From NCBI GenBank assembly GCA_947179485.1, contig OX359249.1, positions 40,782,250 to 40,846,249 on the forward strand: a stretch of DNA of 64,000 bases, in the 5' to 3' direction. Position 1 is the stretch's first letter; every line of letters starts with the position of its first letter. The notes under the pieces were generated by a model that was not told where the DNA came from, did no database searches, and saw only the letters and a list, made by a program, of their open reading frames with translations. Position numbers and translations under genes: made by a program. Source of the DNA: Allacma fusca. Taxonomy: Eukaryota; Arthropoda; Collembola; Symphypleona; Sminthuridae. Below, piece after piece: positions 1-12,193 of the stretch.

Positions 1-493
1 AGTCCAAAACCTGCAACAACATAATTAAACATTTTACCAGCCAAATCTCCAGAACAAAACTTCCCCCCTCCAGGAGCCTTTATGCCCCTTTCTCTCTGAA
101 GCACACTCTTTTCCGCATTATTTCACACACTCAATTTATACGAGAGGAGAGTCTTTCTCGAGACAGCTTGTTCTCCGAGAAACCTCCTCTCTCCAAACAA
201 AAAACAACTCTCACAAAATAAATTAATGACACTTGAAACTATTTCAAAAATCCTTACCTATAAGTAAGTACATACCCTGTTCCCTACTACTACACAGGCC
301 AACAAAACTTTTCCCTACACTTAACAAGTCTTGGTTGGGTGAAGTTTTTAAATACAAACTTGGTTTTCCAACTTGTTCTCAAACCGGAGGTCTTACTTCA
401 AATCTCCGCAGTAAATCCTACACATTCCATTTCTCTGGCAGTATCGCATTATAAACTTGTAACAACTACTCATGATCCTTTTTCACCTCCTCA

Positions 494-536
<43 letters not shown>

Positions 537-2355
537 ACACTCCCTACGTCTCCATAATATGTCTCCTATTGGGAGAGTGTGTGTCTCTGGTTAAAAATCA
601 AATTCAACTTTCCCTTCCTTTCCCAAAATTCAAACAATATTCCATTTTCCAAACAATTCCAAGCACACATTCTTCACCGACTTTTTCCCGACCATTCCAT
701 TCAACCGGATAAGGGATTTCAACTTGTATACACTTTTATCCCATCAATAGGTTTTGTTACGGATGAGGAACAAATCCTTGTTTCTGAGTAGGGAAACCAT
801 GTCAGGAGGATAGTCACAGCTGGATGCAGAGGAAACATCTGAAATAGTCGCCATGAGAGTTTCCCTTCGTCAAAAGGAGACTATACCACAAAACGACCTC
901 CCCCGTCCCGTCTCGAATTTTCATAAATTCACTTTTTATTTGACACTAATCACTGTGTGAGAATATTGTACATAGGCCCTACTCCTGCCCCTCTTACATG
1001 TTCAAATACCTAAAAAAAACAGCCGAGTAATCTCCGCAAGTAACGTTCAACTTCCTTCAAACTTTTCTAGTTTCTCCGTGCTAGAAAGGAACAGACGCAG
1101 TTGAAACCAAAATCAGAGAGCACGGGACAGTAATAAAAGACAAAGTTTTTTTTTCTTCCAGGATATAGATATTAAAACCTATTACATGGACTTATTATCA
1201 TTCTAACTCATTTTCCTGATAGATTCTGTAAGAGGCGGGGATGTAATTAAGTGCACGAAGATAACTGGGTATGACGACAGCCTGACATGACATGCTACTT
1301 ATTAGTTACTTTTTATAACTTCCTCAAGATACCGAACCCTATGCACCTTGTTTCCCTTCCATGTAAGATCAACTTTTTCCCTTCTATTTATCTGCTCAGT
1401 ATGTGGAACGCTCAACTATCCTCCCTTTCATCAAAATGGTTCTAGTTTTTTTTTCTCTTTGTTTGGAGTTGTTGAGTGACCGATAAATCGATTTTAATAT
1501 TTATGAATACCATTTGTACTGTTCCGTATTTGACTAGGTACTCTTTGCTCCTGAGTTGGAGACAGAAAGAAAAAGTTGAGATGTTACGTGAGTGTCTACA
1601 TCTCTGAATATGAAAGGTTGTTGCTTCATACTGATAGATATAAATTTTGAGCTTGGAGAAAGTATGAAGGATTTTAATGGAGGAAATTTATCCTTGTTCT
1701 TTGACTATATATTTTTTGTAGGTTCATGGACATAGAACTACTAGATACACTTGGTGTGTGTAAGTTCCGTTTGTTGAATTTTAAGGAGAAAAAGTTTTTT
1801 TTTTGAGAGGAGGTGGAACAAGTGCGTTGTCGATTTAAAGACGATAATAGAATGTTTATACACGCATAAAAGGGTGGGGTAAAAAAAAAGTTGGAGTTGT
1901 ATTAATCCGTCAAAGTACTACTAGAGCTATCGGTACTTGCACATGTTAATGCTTCTACAGCCATTTCCATAATGGTTATTTGGTAGCCAGAATGGTCCGT
2001 GCTAGGGGAAAATGTGTTTTAAATATTACTCAGATTGTTCTTTTTCCATTCTGTCTCCAATTCATTCCGTAATTACACGAATTCAATTTGGTGGGTTGAC
2101 TCTTAGTCACTTGAGTCGGTTCGGGACGAACCTAATTGTCTGACTAAATAAGTAGTCTGGTGTGTAAAAGTATAGGGACGTCGACGGAATTGGTACAAGA
2201 GTGAGAGAGGACTGAGCGGCGACTCCTTCTCTCGACAAGATTAAAAGTGATAGCTCGTTAATTTGGAGGTTGACGCTGTGTCGGAGGGGGAGCGGCGGAT
2301 GAGAGAAAAGGAGTAGCGGAACCTGCTACTGCGGAAGGAATTCGAAAGGACATAC
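1..2355 (-). other. Start of intron 1 of the Kekkon-like gene
   Basis: The segment begins with the GTATGT donor at 2355-2350 and runs off the left edge. I found no LRR-coding frame on the minus strand here, so the intron is at least 2.36 kb. It contains a 33-bp (CT)n tract and several short T and A runs. The short open frames near 233-791 are low-complexity and look like chance. Confidence 0.7.
499..531 (+). repeat. (CT)n microsatellite
   Basis: About 16 perfect CT units, within intron 1 of the Kekkon-like gene. Confidence 0.97.
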
Positions 2356-2360
2356 CTGAG
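2350..2360 (-). other. 5' splice site (donor) of exon 1
   Basis: Read on the minus strand the sequence is CTCAG|GTATGT, with the exon ending at 2356. It matches the metazoan donor consensus at every strong position and falls where the LRR cap ends, in phase 0. Without splicing the frame runs only about nine more residues. Confidence 0.85.
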
Positions 2361-2547
2361 TTCCAGGATCGATGGGTCCAGGGAATGTTCGGAGACCGCG
2401 ATTGAGACACTCAATTTTCTGCTTCCCTCCCTTCCACACACAGAAGCAGTCTGTTGGGCAGGCGGACGTGGAGCTGAGAGCGAGTGAGTTGAGGACCAGA
2501 AGGAATTGTATGGAGGACACCAACTTCTCAATCACCTCTCGATACAT
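2356..2547 (-). CDS. Kekkon-like LRR receptor, coding exon 1 (partial gene)
   Basis: This exon encodes the first 64 residues of a secreted or membrane protein of the Kekkon type. Residues 1-29 look like a signal peptide, with a hydrophobic core at about 13-24 and likely cleavage after Ser-Thr-Ser-Ala. Residues 30-64 form an LRR N-terminal cap with Cys30, Cys34, Cys36 and Cys47 (CxxxCxC, ten residues, C), the Kekkon-style WKGGK at 38-42, and a closing IDPGTQ that normally runs into the first repeat as TQVLDL. The frame stays open only briefly past Gln64, where CAG|GTATGT is an excellent donor in phase 0. The ATG is the first Met after an in-frame TAG (2557-2559) and has G at -3. Known family members are single-pass LRR-Ig transmembrane proteins; fly Kek1 inhibits the EGF receptor. 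Which paralogue this is cannot be told from the cap. The remaining exons lie beyond the left edge. Another LRR-Ig family is possible but less likely. Confidence 0.85.
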
Positions 2548-2616
2548 CTCACACGGCTACACAACTGACTTGACGGCGATTAGTACGTGGCAGTAGGAAG
2601 TCTGAAAAGATCATGA
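2548..2616 (-). other. Possible 5'UTR with a 3' splice site
   Basis: On the minus strand TCATGATCTTTTCAG|ACTTCC occurs, with the AG at 2603-2602. Used as an acceptor, it would give a 54-nt 5'UTR segment before the ATG and imply at least one upstream noncoding exon, possibly far into this window. The pyrimidine tract is short and no matching donor was identified, so this is only a candidate. Confidence 0.3.
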
Positions 2617-2847
2617 TTCCACTTATGGGGAGAACTCACTTGGGGTAAGAAACCACTTGGGTCCATGTGTTCCAGGGACGTACATATATGAGAGACACAC
2701 GGGACCTGTCTATTATTCTAATGAGGAGTCCTAGTGCTTCGGAAGTCCTCAGAACTTCATCGCTGACTCATATTTAGTGAGTACACACTCCTTCCACGAG
2801 AGCTGGGAACTCAATTCCACCCTTCCTCACTCCGTCTCATCTCACCG

Positions 2848-2887
2848 ACTGTCTCTTTGAGTTCCTCTCCGCCGAGGTATATATATG
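2848..2887 (-). promoter_or_regulatory. Weak TATA/Inr candidate upstream of the Kekkon-like exon
   Basis: TATATATAT lies at 2886-2878 and a CAGT-type initiator at 2851-2848 about 32-35 nt downstream on the minus strand. If used, the leader would be about 300 nt. The spacing is slightly long and such AT runs are common here. It is an alternative to the upstream-exon model. Confidence 0.15.
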
Positions 2888-3370
2888 ACACATAGAGAGC
2901 GAGGCCTTAATTAATTCAAAATATTGGCACATTCATAAGTCAATTTGGCGGTGTATTTCCTCCGGAAAGCACAGGATGAAATTAACTAGTCTTCTCTCCA
3001 TATGTATACACGTAGTCACACTTGTGTGTCAACTGGGGAGCCGGAGCGAGAATTGCAAACTTTTATTCAAACGCCAAGTCTTTTCCTCTCTCATCCATCC
3101 TCTTTTTCTCTTTTGCTGGGTTGGTTGCGGTGGTCGGTCCTAAGTCTCATTACTCCCTTATATGCAATGAGAGCAGAAAGGATTTTGAGTGAGGGAGGGG
3201 ATTATTGGATGGAAGAAAGTCGGGGGAAAGAGTGGGGACTAGGGCGCGTGAGAGAATTGAGTGGGAGAAAACCAAGGAGAACCGCACAAACAGCATAAAA
3301 ATGAACTTGATTTACTTCTCGTTATTAATGATGATTGGGTTTTCAGACAGGTTCAAAGGTTCACTTCGCA

Positions 3371-3372
<2 letters not shown>

Positions 3373-3407
<35 letters not shown>
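3373..3407 (+). repeat. (CA)n microsatellite
   Basis: About 17 perfect CA units, roughly 0.8 kb upstream of the Kekkon-like start codon. Confidence 0.97.
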
Positions 3408-3410
<3 letters not shown>

Positions 3411-3828
3411 CTCTCCTCGGGATGAAGAGAAGGGCCTAGGAAGGAGTCCCAGTGGAATTGCCCACATTAGGAGGCTTTTCCTCACAAGAAGCACTCTATT
3501 ACGGATATCTCCCACGTGAGAAAGAAATAGTTATACCACTCGGGCCGCACTCCGGCCAAAATTGAGTATTGGTAAAATATTCAGCTCACGGTGCGTAATC
3601 TTTCATTTGATTTTCTAGCTCAGCTCCGCTCTTAATTCCTGCAAATAGAAAAGCCAAGAGAAATGGTTATATTTACAACGGAGGACAGATAATGAAAAGG
3701 CGATAAAAATTATTCATTCAGGCCATGAACCATTCATGGATGATCGTAACATCCCGAGCAACACTTCCAATGAGAGGGCACACGTCCCTTTCCACTGATA
3801 CTTTTACACAAGCACACACACAAGACAA

Positions 3829-3831
<3 letters not shown>

Positions 3832-3891
<60 letters not shown>
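3832..3891 (+). repeat. (GA)n microsatellite, 60 bp
   Basis: About 30 perfect GA units, preceded by a short CA run. In arthropods GA tracts can bind GAGA-type factors; it lies 1.3 kb upstream of the Kekkon-like exon. Confidence 0.97.
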
Positions 3892-3893
<2 letters not shown>

Positions 3894-4495
3894 ATAAATC
3901 CACAAACTTGCTTCCACCTCTTATAATTTCCTTAAATGAACCACGTGCTGTTTTAGGAGAGCTGTTCTGCCTGGACAAACTTCTCTCCCATCTCCCCTTC
4001 CCTTACTCTAAATGAACACTGGGGAAAGCAGGGAGATCGGGAGTGGGTTCTGATGAACAGCTTTTCCTCTCTGTCTTTCTCTTCTCTGGACCTGTGTATT
4101 GGAAACAGGTGGAGCGTCTATTAAAAATAAATAATGCATTCAGTTTTGCAACACCGACATTCATTCCCCCCCCCCGTCCATATCTATAGATACTAGACCA
4201 TGTTCAAGAGGCTTGGAACGGCTCCATGCATGTGCTGGCATACTGGCGAAATTTACACGTCTCTATAAGAAGCTCTAACAGCTAAACTTGTATTGTACTA
4301 AAGTCCCTTTTGTATATCTAAGTATAAGCAGATTTAAGCCCGTGCATATATAGACACTGTAAACCAACAAGCAGAGAAAACTTATTGAGCGCCATGTACA
4401 TGTCGTTGTGTCCTCTTGCCAGAATGCTGTGTACATCAGCACAGATTTTATAACAGGGGAGACTTGTAGCTAGCGTTTATTTATGTATGTGGATT

Positions 4496-4511
4496 CATGC
4501 ATGTATGCATG
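4496..4511. repeat. Alternating purine-pyrimidine run
   Basis: CATGCATGTATGCATG alternates without a break for 16 nt. Similar runs (ACATGTATAC, ACATGTACATGT) follow up to about 4680. Confidence 0.8.
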
Positions 4512-4931
4512 GAGACACAACCTACTGCTAATGCATGCAGACTAAATATATGTACAGGGAAACTGCCTGATTCCCTTTCTTTGTAATTTCCCTGCCTCTA
4601 CACCCGAATTGGGCATACATGTATACCTATAGTTTGGGATAATTTCATTACATCCACACATTGTACCTACATGTACATGTCAATGAGAGGAGGAAGGAGT
4701 CCGCGCTGAGAAGACATCGGTAAACTACTTGAAAATGAAATTCCGTAGAAAATGGAAGCTCTGGTTTCTGTGATAAACTGTGGTGCAGCCTGCACTTTAA
4801 CCTTACCGATTCCTTATTCACGTGACTCTCATGGAAATTTCTGGAATCTCAAATCTACAACTCTTACTAACTCTCGGGGTATATAGATACATAGCGCCTT
4901 GCTACTCTTCCTTTCACAAGTGGAGGACGAA

Positions 4932-4966
4932 AGAGAGAGAGAGAGAGAGAGAGTGAGAGAGAGAAA
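4932..4966 (+). repeat. (GA)n microsatellite, one interruption
   Basis: GA units broken once by GTGA, ending in a GAGAAAGT octamer. Confidence 0.95.
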
Positions 4967-6485
4967 GTCTTGGCAGCTTTTTCTTTAACTTGATCCATTT
5001 TCTAACATTTCCTCTTTTCCATCAATTCAATTTGCCTTTCGCTAGGATAGGAAATTTTCTCGTAAAAATGCGGGAGAGGAGTTTGTGTCGGGGAAAGTAA
5101 TGTAAATACTCCTAGGACATGCTGCTATTCCCGCGAAGAAAGTTGTTTCGACTGGAACAAAATCTCAGCCGATCTCTTCCAGAGACATATACTTCGTCAA
5201 GATATGGAAAGCGGAAGGATGATTACTTTCTCACCAAAAAATTCATTTGAATTTGCTCTAGTTACTTAAATGTATGGATGTTGTACTCAAAAGAGGAGCA
5301 AGAGGAGAAAAGAAGTTCGAAGAGGCTTAAAAGGAAAACGAAGTCCTAGAAAGAATGTTCCGACCAAAATCGACGGAAGGAGAATACTGACTCGGTTTAG
5401 AATTTCACCTACTTTCACTCTCGACTTCTAATCCCTTGTTGGGGGAAGAAATAAAAGAGGAAGAAATCAGCAGGGACCTAGTGCGATAGACTCAGGGAGT
5501 TTGCTCAGCATACAAAAATTTCACAGTATAAACTCTCTGAATTTTGATTTCTGAGTCTAAGAGAAAATCAAGAGAAAAATGTAGTAGTGCTCCTCACAAA
5601 CGCTGAAATTCCAGCGCTGTGTAAACAATAAAGACTACTATAAGAAGATACATGTAAAAGAAATTGCTCTTGATGAAAACTTATTAATTCACTATGTGTA
5701 CTATTTAACAGCAAGGATGGTAGGAGAAATTGTTTACGGTTATTATAATTGAAAAATAAATGAAGTCCGACCCATTTTACATTTTAAAGGACAATTAAAA
5801 GGTTGACTTGCTTTTAGTCCCGACAACTATTTGTTTCGCATTTCTACAGTCACTGTGCTCATGCATTTCTAAAGAGACAAGGTCCGTGTGTCAGCCCCCA
5901 TAAATGCTGCACATTAAGTTCATGTTTGCGCACACACTGATTTACATTCCCTGTTTGAGCCACTTGTTTGTTTTAATAAGTAATTACGGCAAGGGGTGTT
6001 GCTGTATAAATTCCTTAATTATGGGAATGTTTCGGAGTGAGAAATGAAAGGGACGGGTCTACACGGTTTGAAAAAAGTTTTTGGCTGAAAGAAAGGCTGA
6101 GGAAAGATTCTGATGAAGAAATCTATCAAGGATGGGTTGCGGTCTACTCATTTCTTTCTGACTAGTAAAAAGAGGGAAGTGTTGAGGCACACAACAACGT
6201 GGTGCTAAAGATAAGAGCGAAGGAGGAGGATGAAGAGGAGAGAAAGAGGGAAGGGTTGAATGAGACTTTAGAAAAACTATTCATGAGGCTTAATGAAAAT
6301 TTCAAGAGGAGCATGACAAGCGAATGTGCGAACATGCCATGGTTGGTAAGAGTAAAGCACCCCAGGATAAAATAGAGAGATGAAAACGGATTCTCCACAA
6401 CTCTCATTTGCCTTGTACTTTTATTCATCTGCGGCTTTCCTTGGCTTCCCCACCCGCGCCATTCTTTCTCTCTCTCCTTCCATGC

Positions 6486-6488
<3 letters not shown>

Positions 6489-6518
<30 letters not shown>
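6489..6518 (+). repeat. (TC)n microsatellite
   Basis: About 15 perfect units. Confidence 0.97.
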
Positions 6519-6521
<3 letters not shown>

Positions 6522-9500
6522 CTCTTAAACACTATCCCTCTGCCTTGTAACCCCGACCACACATACGCTGGAAATGTAGCACTAAAATCTAAGAAGCATC
6601 CAGTGAGTGAAAGCGAGTGTGCTTAAATATCAAGGAAATTCACGGGGTGTTGGGTGGGAGACAAAGAGAAAGAGAGTGAGAGAAGGAGAGGAGACCTCGT
6701 CCTTGTCTTATTAATTCGGCGGAAAGACGCGCGCGAAAGGAGAGCAGCCTCTCGTTTACGCTAATAGGCATTGCGAAACATGGAAATTAAATTATGCTAC
6801 AGCTCCAGGGGAGTCATCCTCTATCTTCCTTTCATCCACAAACTTTCACCAATATTTTTCACTCACCAAATCGACGAGGGAAAATACCACTGACTAATTT
6901 CCACCGTTATACACCTCTACCACAATAACTTTCCCCAGCACTTCCATATACCTAAGTATTTTCTCCTGCGACATTGCAGTTGTTGCCACAGCAGCAACAG
7001 AAAAAGATAAGTCAATGGTGTCGCAGAGCTCTTATGCAAGTGAACGGCTTCCTTCCCAACCCAATCAACTTAAGGTAATCTTTAATAGAAAATTATCCCA
7101 ATTTATCTTTACTATCGTCGAGCTTAAAATCCAATAAAATGTAATTGAAGCATTCTTTGGTAATGCTTTCACCGTATCAGACTAAGAAAATAGGCCAACA
7201 ATTTTCTTCAAGTGTTTGCCTCTTTCTCCCTATCGTCATAACAAGTACGAAAATTCCTTCTCCGCTCTCAAGTCGTCTTGCATATGTAAGGTATACAGAA
7301 CGAGTCATGCCGGAGAAATCTCCTTGACTGCTTTTCCTTGAATAACCCACAGAGAGTGAAAAGCTATTGTTTCTACATCCGTGGGAGCTTATGTGCAATC
7401 AAGGCAAGTTGTGCCCCATGGAGAAAGTCTTTAAAGCCTAACTGCAAATTGTATGATGGAGATAGACAGACACTATAATCAGGAGTGCAGTGTGTGTGTT
7501 TTATAGTTTCCAAGCTCCCCACTCATTATTCCGATATTTCCAAACGTAATCCCATCCAGATGAATGGCCCTGTAACACTTAATGATATGGATCGAACCAA
7601 CCCAGCGATCAAGCAAATAATGCGAGAACAAATAAGTCGAAAGTGAAATGAGAAAAAAAGAAACACCGTCTTTCTCCCAGCGAAACCTGCACACAAGGAG
7701 AAAGCACCTTCCGAGAGGAAATAAAATGGTTTACATGCTAGACTTAGAGCTATTCCAAAGACGGTGGGGAAATCATTTAAAGTACAGAAGAGGAAGAGGG
7801 GTGATAAGGCAAGTAGCATATGTTATAATACAGTAGTAGAGCTGTTTTACCGAGCTGATGTCGAAGTCAGAACAATCAAAAATTACTGAAAGGTAAAATA
7901 AATTGCACAACCGCATAATGCAAAAAGCATATCAATTAGGAAAGCCACATCCATTCTAGGTTGTTATAAATTCTGAACAGGGAAGGTAGAGCAGTTACTC
8001 ATGGGAAGCCATAAAAAGAATCAAGGAAAATGAGAAAGTCTTGATATGAGGGAGTTCCGGAGAAGCAATACGAAAAGATAAACAACAGCAAAATATCCTA
8101 AAGAATTTATGCGATTGTCAAAAGAAGAAAGATATGAAGGAAGTAGAGAAAATCAGCAAAAGCAGTGGAACGAGAGGTGATAAAAATATGAAAGAATAAA
8201 ATATGACTGAAAACATCGCAAAAAGTAAACAAATGGGGGAGACTGCCACGTCCAACTAAATGCACCTATTTCTTTGAACAGCTCGAAGGAGGATAGACGA
8301 AGGAAGGGGAAAATTCAAAAATTGAGATTTGCGTTTCCGCTTTCACTGCCATTGTCGTCAACGATGACGACCACAGCTTTAATATGACTTGATGGAGGTA
8401 CTTGTGCCAAGCCTAAAACACACGGGAAGTACGAATTCGGCTTGAAAAGAGAAAGTAGTCAAGGTTATAGATAAGAACCATGCACAAGGGAAACAAGAAT
8501 GTAGGCTCGTGCGGCTCCTGCTTACATGAATGGGAACGAGGAGGAGAGAGAGAGAGAGCAAGAGTGATTGATGTGGGAAGTGTTGGAGGCAGGTTTGGCC
8601 GCCTCAAAATTTTCTCTTATTTTCTCCCATCTCCTCTCGTTTTGGACTTTGTGATAGGAAAAGTGTAAAAGAAGAATTCTTTTTCCTGAAAAGAGAAAAG
8701 CTTGCTCCTTCCCGTGTTCAAGAGATACGCTTGAGTTTCAAAACACGACGTTCCGTTTTTCCAAGGCCCGTTTTTTAAAACTTGCCTCTTTCCAGAAAAG
8801 TACGTGCTCTGACTTATAGAAGTGAGTTGACTCTCTGTTCCCTGCTTTCTCCATCCACTCGATTCACTTTCTGGCGACTACTGGAATATCAAACCTTTAA
8901 AGCAATGGACAGAAGAAGAGGAAAAGTTTACGACTGTACAGTTCCCCAACAACGCATAGGATTCAACTTAAGAGTAGGAGTAACAGAAGAACCGAGGCAA
9001 CAGAGAAAAAGAACCATTGAATTTGGCATTTGACGAGGGAGAGACTACGAGGATTTTGTCAATATAGGTAGACAGAAGTAAAAAGTACTGGCTAGAAGAG
9101 CACGAGGAGAGAGAAAAGGTTATGGATGAAAGGGTGGCGGTGTGGGTTCCTTCCACTGTTTATGCTGATTTAGCCATACATAGCATCTTACCAGAATCAC
9201 TTTCAACTTTACTTTCTCCTTCCACTCCACAAGTGAGATTCAACTAGAATTCTATTACTTCCTTCGTAAGACCTACCTTTTTCCCTAGTGTGCGTCCAGC
9301 AATGGTCTGGCTAGATGCGTTCTATTTGACTGAACACTTGAATACGTATGTACGGCTGGGTACATACATTCCTAGTTTGCTTAGATGTAAGGACGCTCAG
9401 AAACATGGAGATAAAATAAAGAGAGATAACCGTCTACTACTAAAGCACACTAAGCCCCATTACATTATCGGTGGACAAGCTTACTCTTTATTATATGTTT

Positions 9501-10790
9501 TCCACGTACTAGAACCTTATACCCAGCACTGATGCATTCTCTTTGCATTATCTCATGGACGGATTCACATTTCTTACATCATGTGGTAAAGCATCCATGC
9601 TTGTGCTCACATAGACTTCCCTATAGAATGCTTATACCTACATACATAAGGATTTATGTCCATGTGCATAGTCTATAAGTACGTGCTTCTTTTGTACACA
9701 CTGTTGTACTCTCTCCTCGAGGACGCCATTTCATTTCGGCAACAAGCCAACAACTATCATGAATCATCAATTTATTCGCCAAGGAAACAAACATGGAAAA
9801 ATCACCAATCTAGTTTCTTCATTATAACATGTTATACAATAATAGTTCTCCTTTCCCTTCCCTTCCGTATCCACCCGATCCTTTCATCCGTTTCCTCCAG
9901 CAGAAAGCGAAGAAATGAGGAGAAAGGTTACTGTCCATATGCAGGAAGCCCCTTCGTTTTTCTCTATTGACTCTATTCCTTGTCATTGCCCCATGTCTGG
10001 CTTTCAGCCCTCTCATTTCATTCGTAATATTTTTATCTTATGTGTACTTAAAATTATATAAATAAGGGTGTATGGGTAAGCATTTATGTCCATACATCTC
10101 CGTTCTTGGAAGGTAAACAAAAGAAAACGGTTTCACTTTCCCCAACTAAAACTTTCACACTTCCAAAATACCTTTGGTATAGTAATGGAAGTGTCAAGGC
10201 GAAAGAAGAAAAGGACGTGAAAGAATTTTAGGTAGATATTGGTGTGTGAATTATCAGAGAAAAGAAAATTATCCTAAATTTGTTGTTCAGCTCATCCCTG
10301 ACATAAATTCACCATGTCGTCGCAAACTGGAGATGTTTTTGGTGGGTGTTAAAGTAGGGATGTGAAAAGTTGAAATATGTATGATAGGTATTGTGACTTA
10401 GACAAGAAATAGGAAGAGAGTTTGAGCTGAAAACATCAGGGATGAAAATCCTAGTGAGGACTGAATTCTTTTCAAGCGTGTATTATGAGCAGTTTGACTA
10501 CGTTCTTGAATATGGGCAACGGTGGCTCAAGATAATGCAATGTTTCTATGCGCTTATTGCCTAGAAAAAGAGAAAGGAAAAGTAGTGAAAAGAAATCCAA
10601 GCGACTGAATAGCGTTACTCTCTTGATCCCTGAATAATCACCGGTGAAGAAAGTTCACAGATGATTTCCACTCATCCTTCCATCCCTCTATTAAAATCTT
10701 CGACTTAGCAATTGACAAAAGTTGAAACTTTTTGCCAGCAGCAACTCAACCAAACTGCTTTTTTTGATTAGTTGATCAGGATGGGAAAAA

Positions 10791-11106
10791 GAGAAAGTGA
10801 GTAAGGGCAAAGTGGAATGAGAGAAAGTAAGCTTGTGCTAGAAAACGGAAAGAGAAAGAGTAGAGTCTGGGAAGAGAAAGGTTTCCAATCTGCCTTCAGC
10901 AAACAACCCTTAGTCTTTCTCACATTTACTTTCTCTTTACTTTCTCTCTCTCTCTCTCTCTCTCTCTTTCGCGAATGTCCTGATTAACTTTTTCTCGTTT
11001 AATTCACGATTGTGTAGGTTGACGCGTGTGTGTATGTGCGTGGATAGTCATTTGGGGAATAGCAACGAGCAGTTGTGAAAACTTGAGCCTGTGGAAAAGA
11101 GAAAGT
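10791..11106. repeat. Cluster of five GAGAAAGT/ACTTTCTC octamers
   Basis: Perfect copies start at 10791, 10821 and 11099 (GAGAAAGT) and at 10928 and 10939 (ACTTTCTC), five within 316 bp. A (TC)n tract directly follows the 10939 copy. The octamer is enriched over the whole window, but this is its densest cluster. Its function is unknown; it could be a protein-binding site or degenerate GA-repeat debris. Confidence 0.5.
10942..10967 (+). repeat. (TC)n microsatellite
   Basis: About 13 units, adjoining two ACTTTCTC octamers on its left. Confidence 0.96.
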
Positions 11107-12170
11107 CTGTCTTTATTCAATCGTCAGTTGTCGTGGATCTCGTGGATGAGATGAAACTCCGAAATCAGACGCAAATTCTCCAATTAATTACATTTCTTCC
11201 GACAGCCCCTATCGTATATTTTGTAGTCAATGCCTCTAGCACTTTCACTTTACCTCATCTATCCAGTCACCCAAAAGGATACTTGAGAGCAAGATACTCT
11301 TGCAGCTCCTAGCAAGCTGCAGATTAGTAGTAAGCAAGAGAAAACAGTAAAGTTTCACCATCGCCCACGCCACTTGAACAATAACCCTCGCAACTGAAAC
11401 TCTTCATTAGAGTCAGCGGGAGAAAAGTCACGCCTTCAGGCCAACAGGAAATCTAGGCAATTTCTTGTCTGCTCACTCTCTATAGCCTCAACACCATGTA
11501 TCTTGTACAGACGAGAGAAACATCAAGTCGGTATATGATAACACGAGGATGGAGGGATGGTTAAATAGAAGCGGAGAGAACCAAAAATCCTAAGTCCTTG
11601 AACCACTCTGGGCAATATAACTTTCCGTTCAGCTTTTACTCGCTAAACACACATCCTGACATTCCTATATATTTCATGTGTATGCAAGTTCCCGGAACAA
11701 AAATATTTCCATGTATCTTCCCTTTCAAGTATTTATCCTCTCACTTACACATAATTGAGTAACTCATAAAAACATTTCTCCATCCACCTCCGACCTGCTT
11801 TTCCTCATCGTATTCCACTTGCGAAGCTCATAACTCGATTAACAAGCCTATTCCCACCTTTGCAGTTCTCGCGATAACTAGCGTACATTTTAATTATTTT
11901 TACTTTCCCTCTGATATTTCCACACTCCCTCCACCTATTTCGTTCATTTCCTTTCCCTGTTCCTAAGTTCATTTTTATATTAAATTATTTTTCCTCGGAA
12001 TTTATTTCTCCCTCGCTGATCTTCGGAAAAGACTTAACTGAGTCACTCTGAAACTTTCTGCTCGGAAATTAAAATCGTAAATGTCACCAATCGCATCAAC
12101 GATTATTTCGTAGTTTCTAATTTCAACAAATTTTCCGCCCTCAAAAAATGTCCCCAGTCTTCCCATAAGA

Positions 12171-12193
12171 AGAGAGAGAGAGAGAGAGAGAGA
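12171..12193 (+). repeat. (AG)n microsatellite
   Basis: About 11 perfect units. Confidence 0.96.

Larger units (their letters stand above)
2888..10790. other. Non-coding stretch, 2.9-10.8 kb
   Basis: No gene is recognised. The stretch contains (CA)n at 3373, a 60-bp (GA)n at 3832 and further GA/CT tracts at 4932 and 6489. Alternating purine-pyrimidine runs such as CATGCATGTATGCATG occur at 4490-4680, and a purine-rich A-heavy block at about 8000-8300. Open frames of 60-104 codons are short, often TTG- or GTG-initiated or repeat-driven, and match no family I know. Confidence 0.6.

Noticed and set aside
2241-2531. 96-codon minus-strand frame overlapping the Kekkon-like exon
   Set aside because: It is a different frame of the same stretch, lacks any domain and runs through the splice donor. 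The overlapping frame has the signal peptide and LRR cap.
3187-3245. G-rich stretch as a G-quadruplex
   Set aside because: Four G-tracts are present, but one loop is about 20 nt, so it does not meet the usual motif.
3718-4015. Open frames on both strands across the (GA)n tract at 3832
   Set aside because: The long runs are Arg-Glu or Leu-Ser made by the dinucleotide repeat, which keeps frames open without coding.
7585-7610. GGTTCGATCC on the minus strand, like a tRNA T-loop
   Set aside because: The five bases on either side do not pair as a T-stem, and no acceptor stem or A-box fits.
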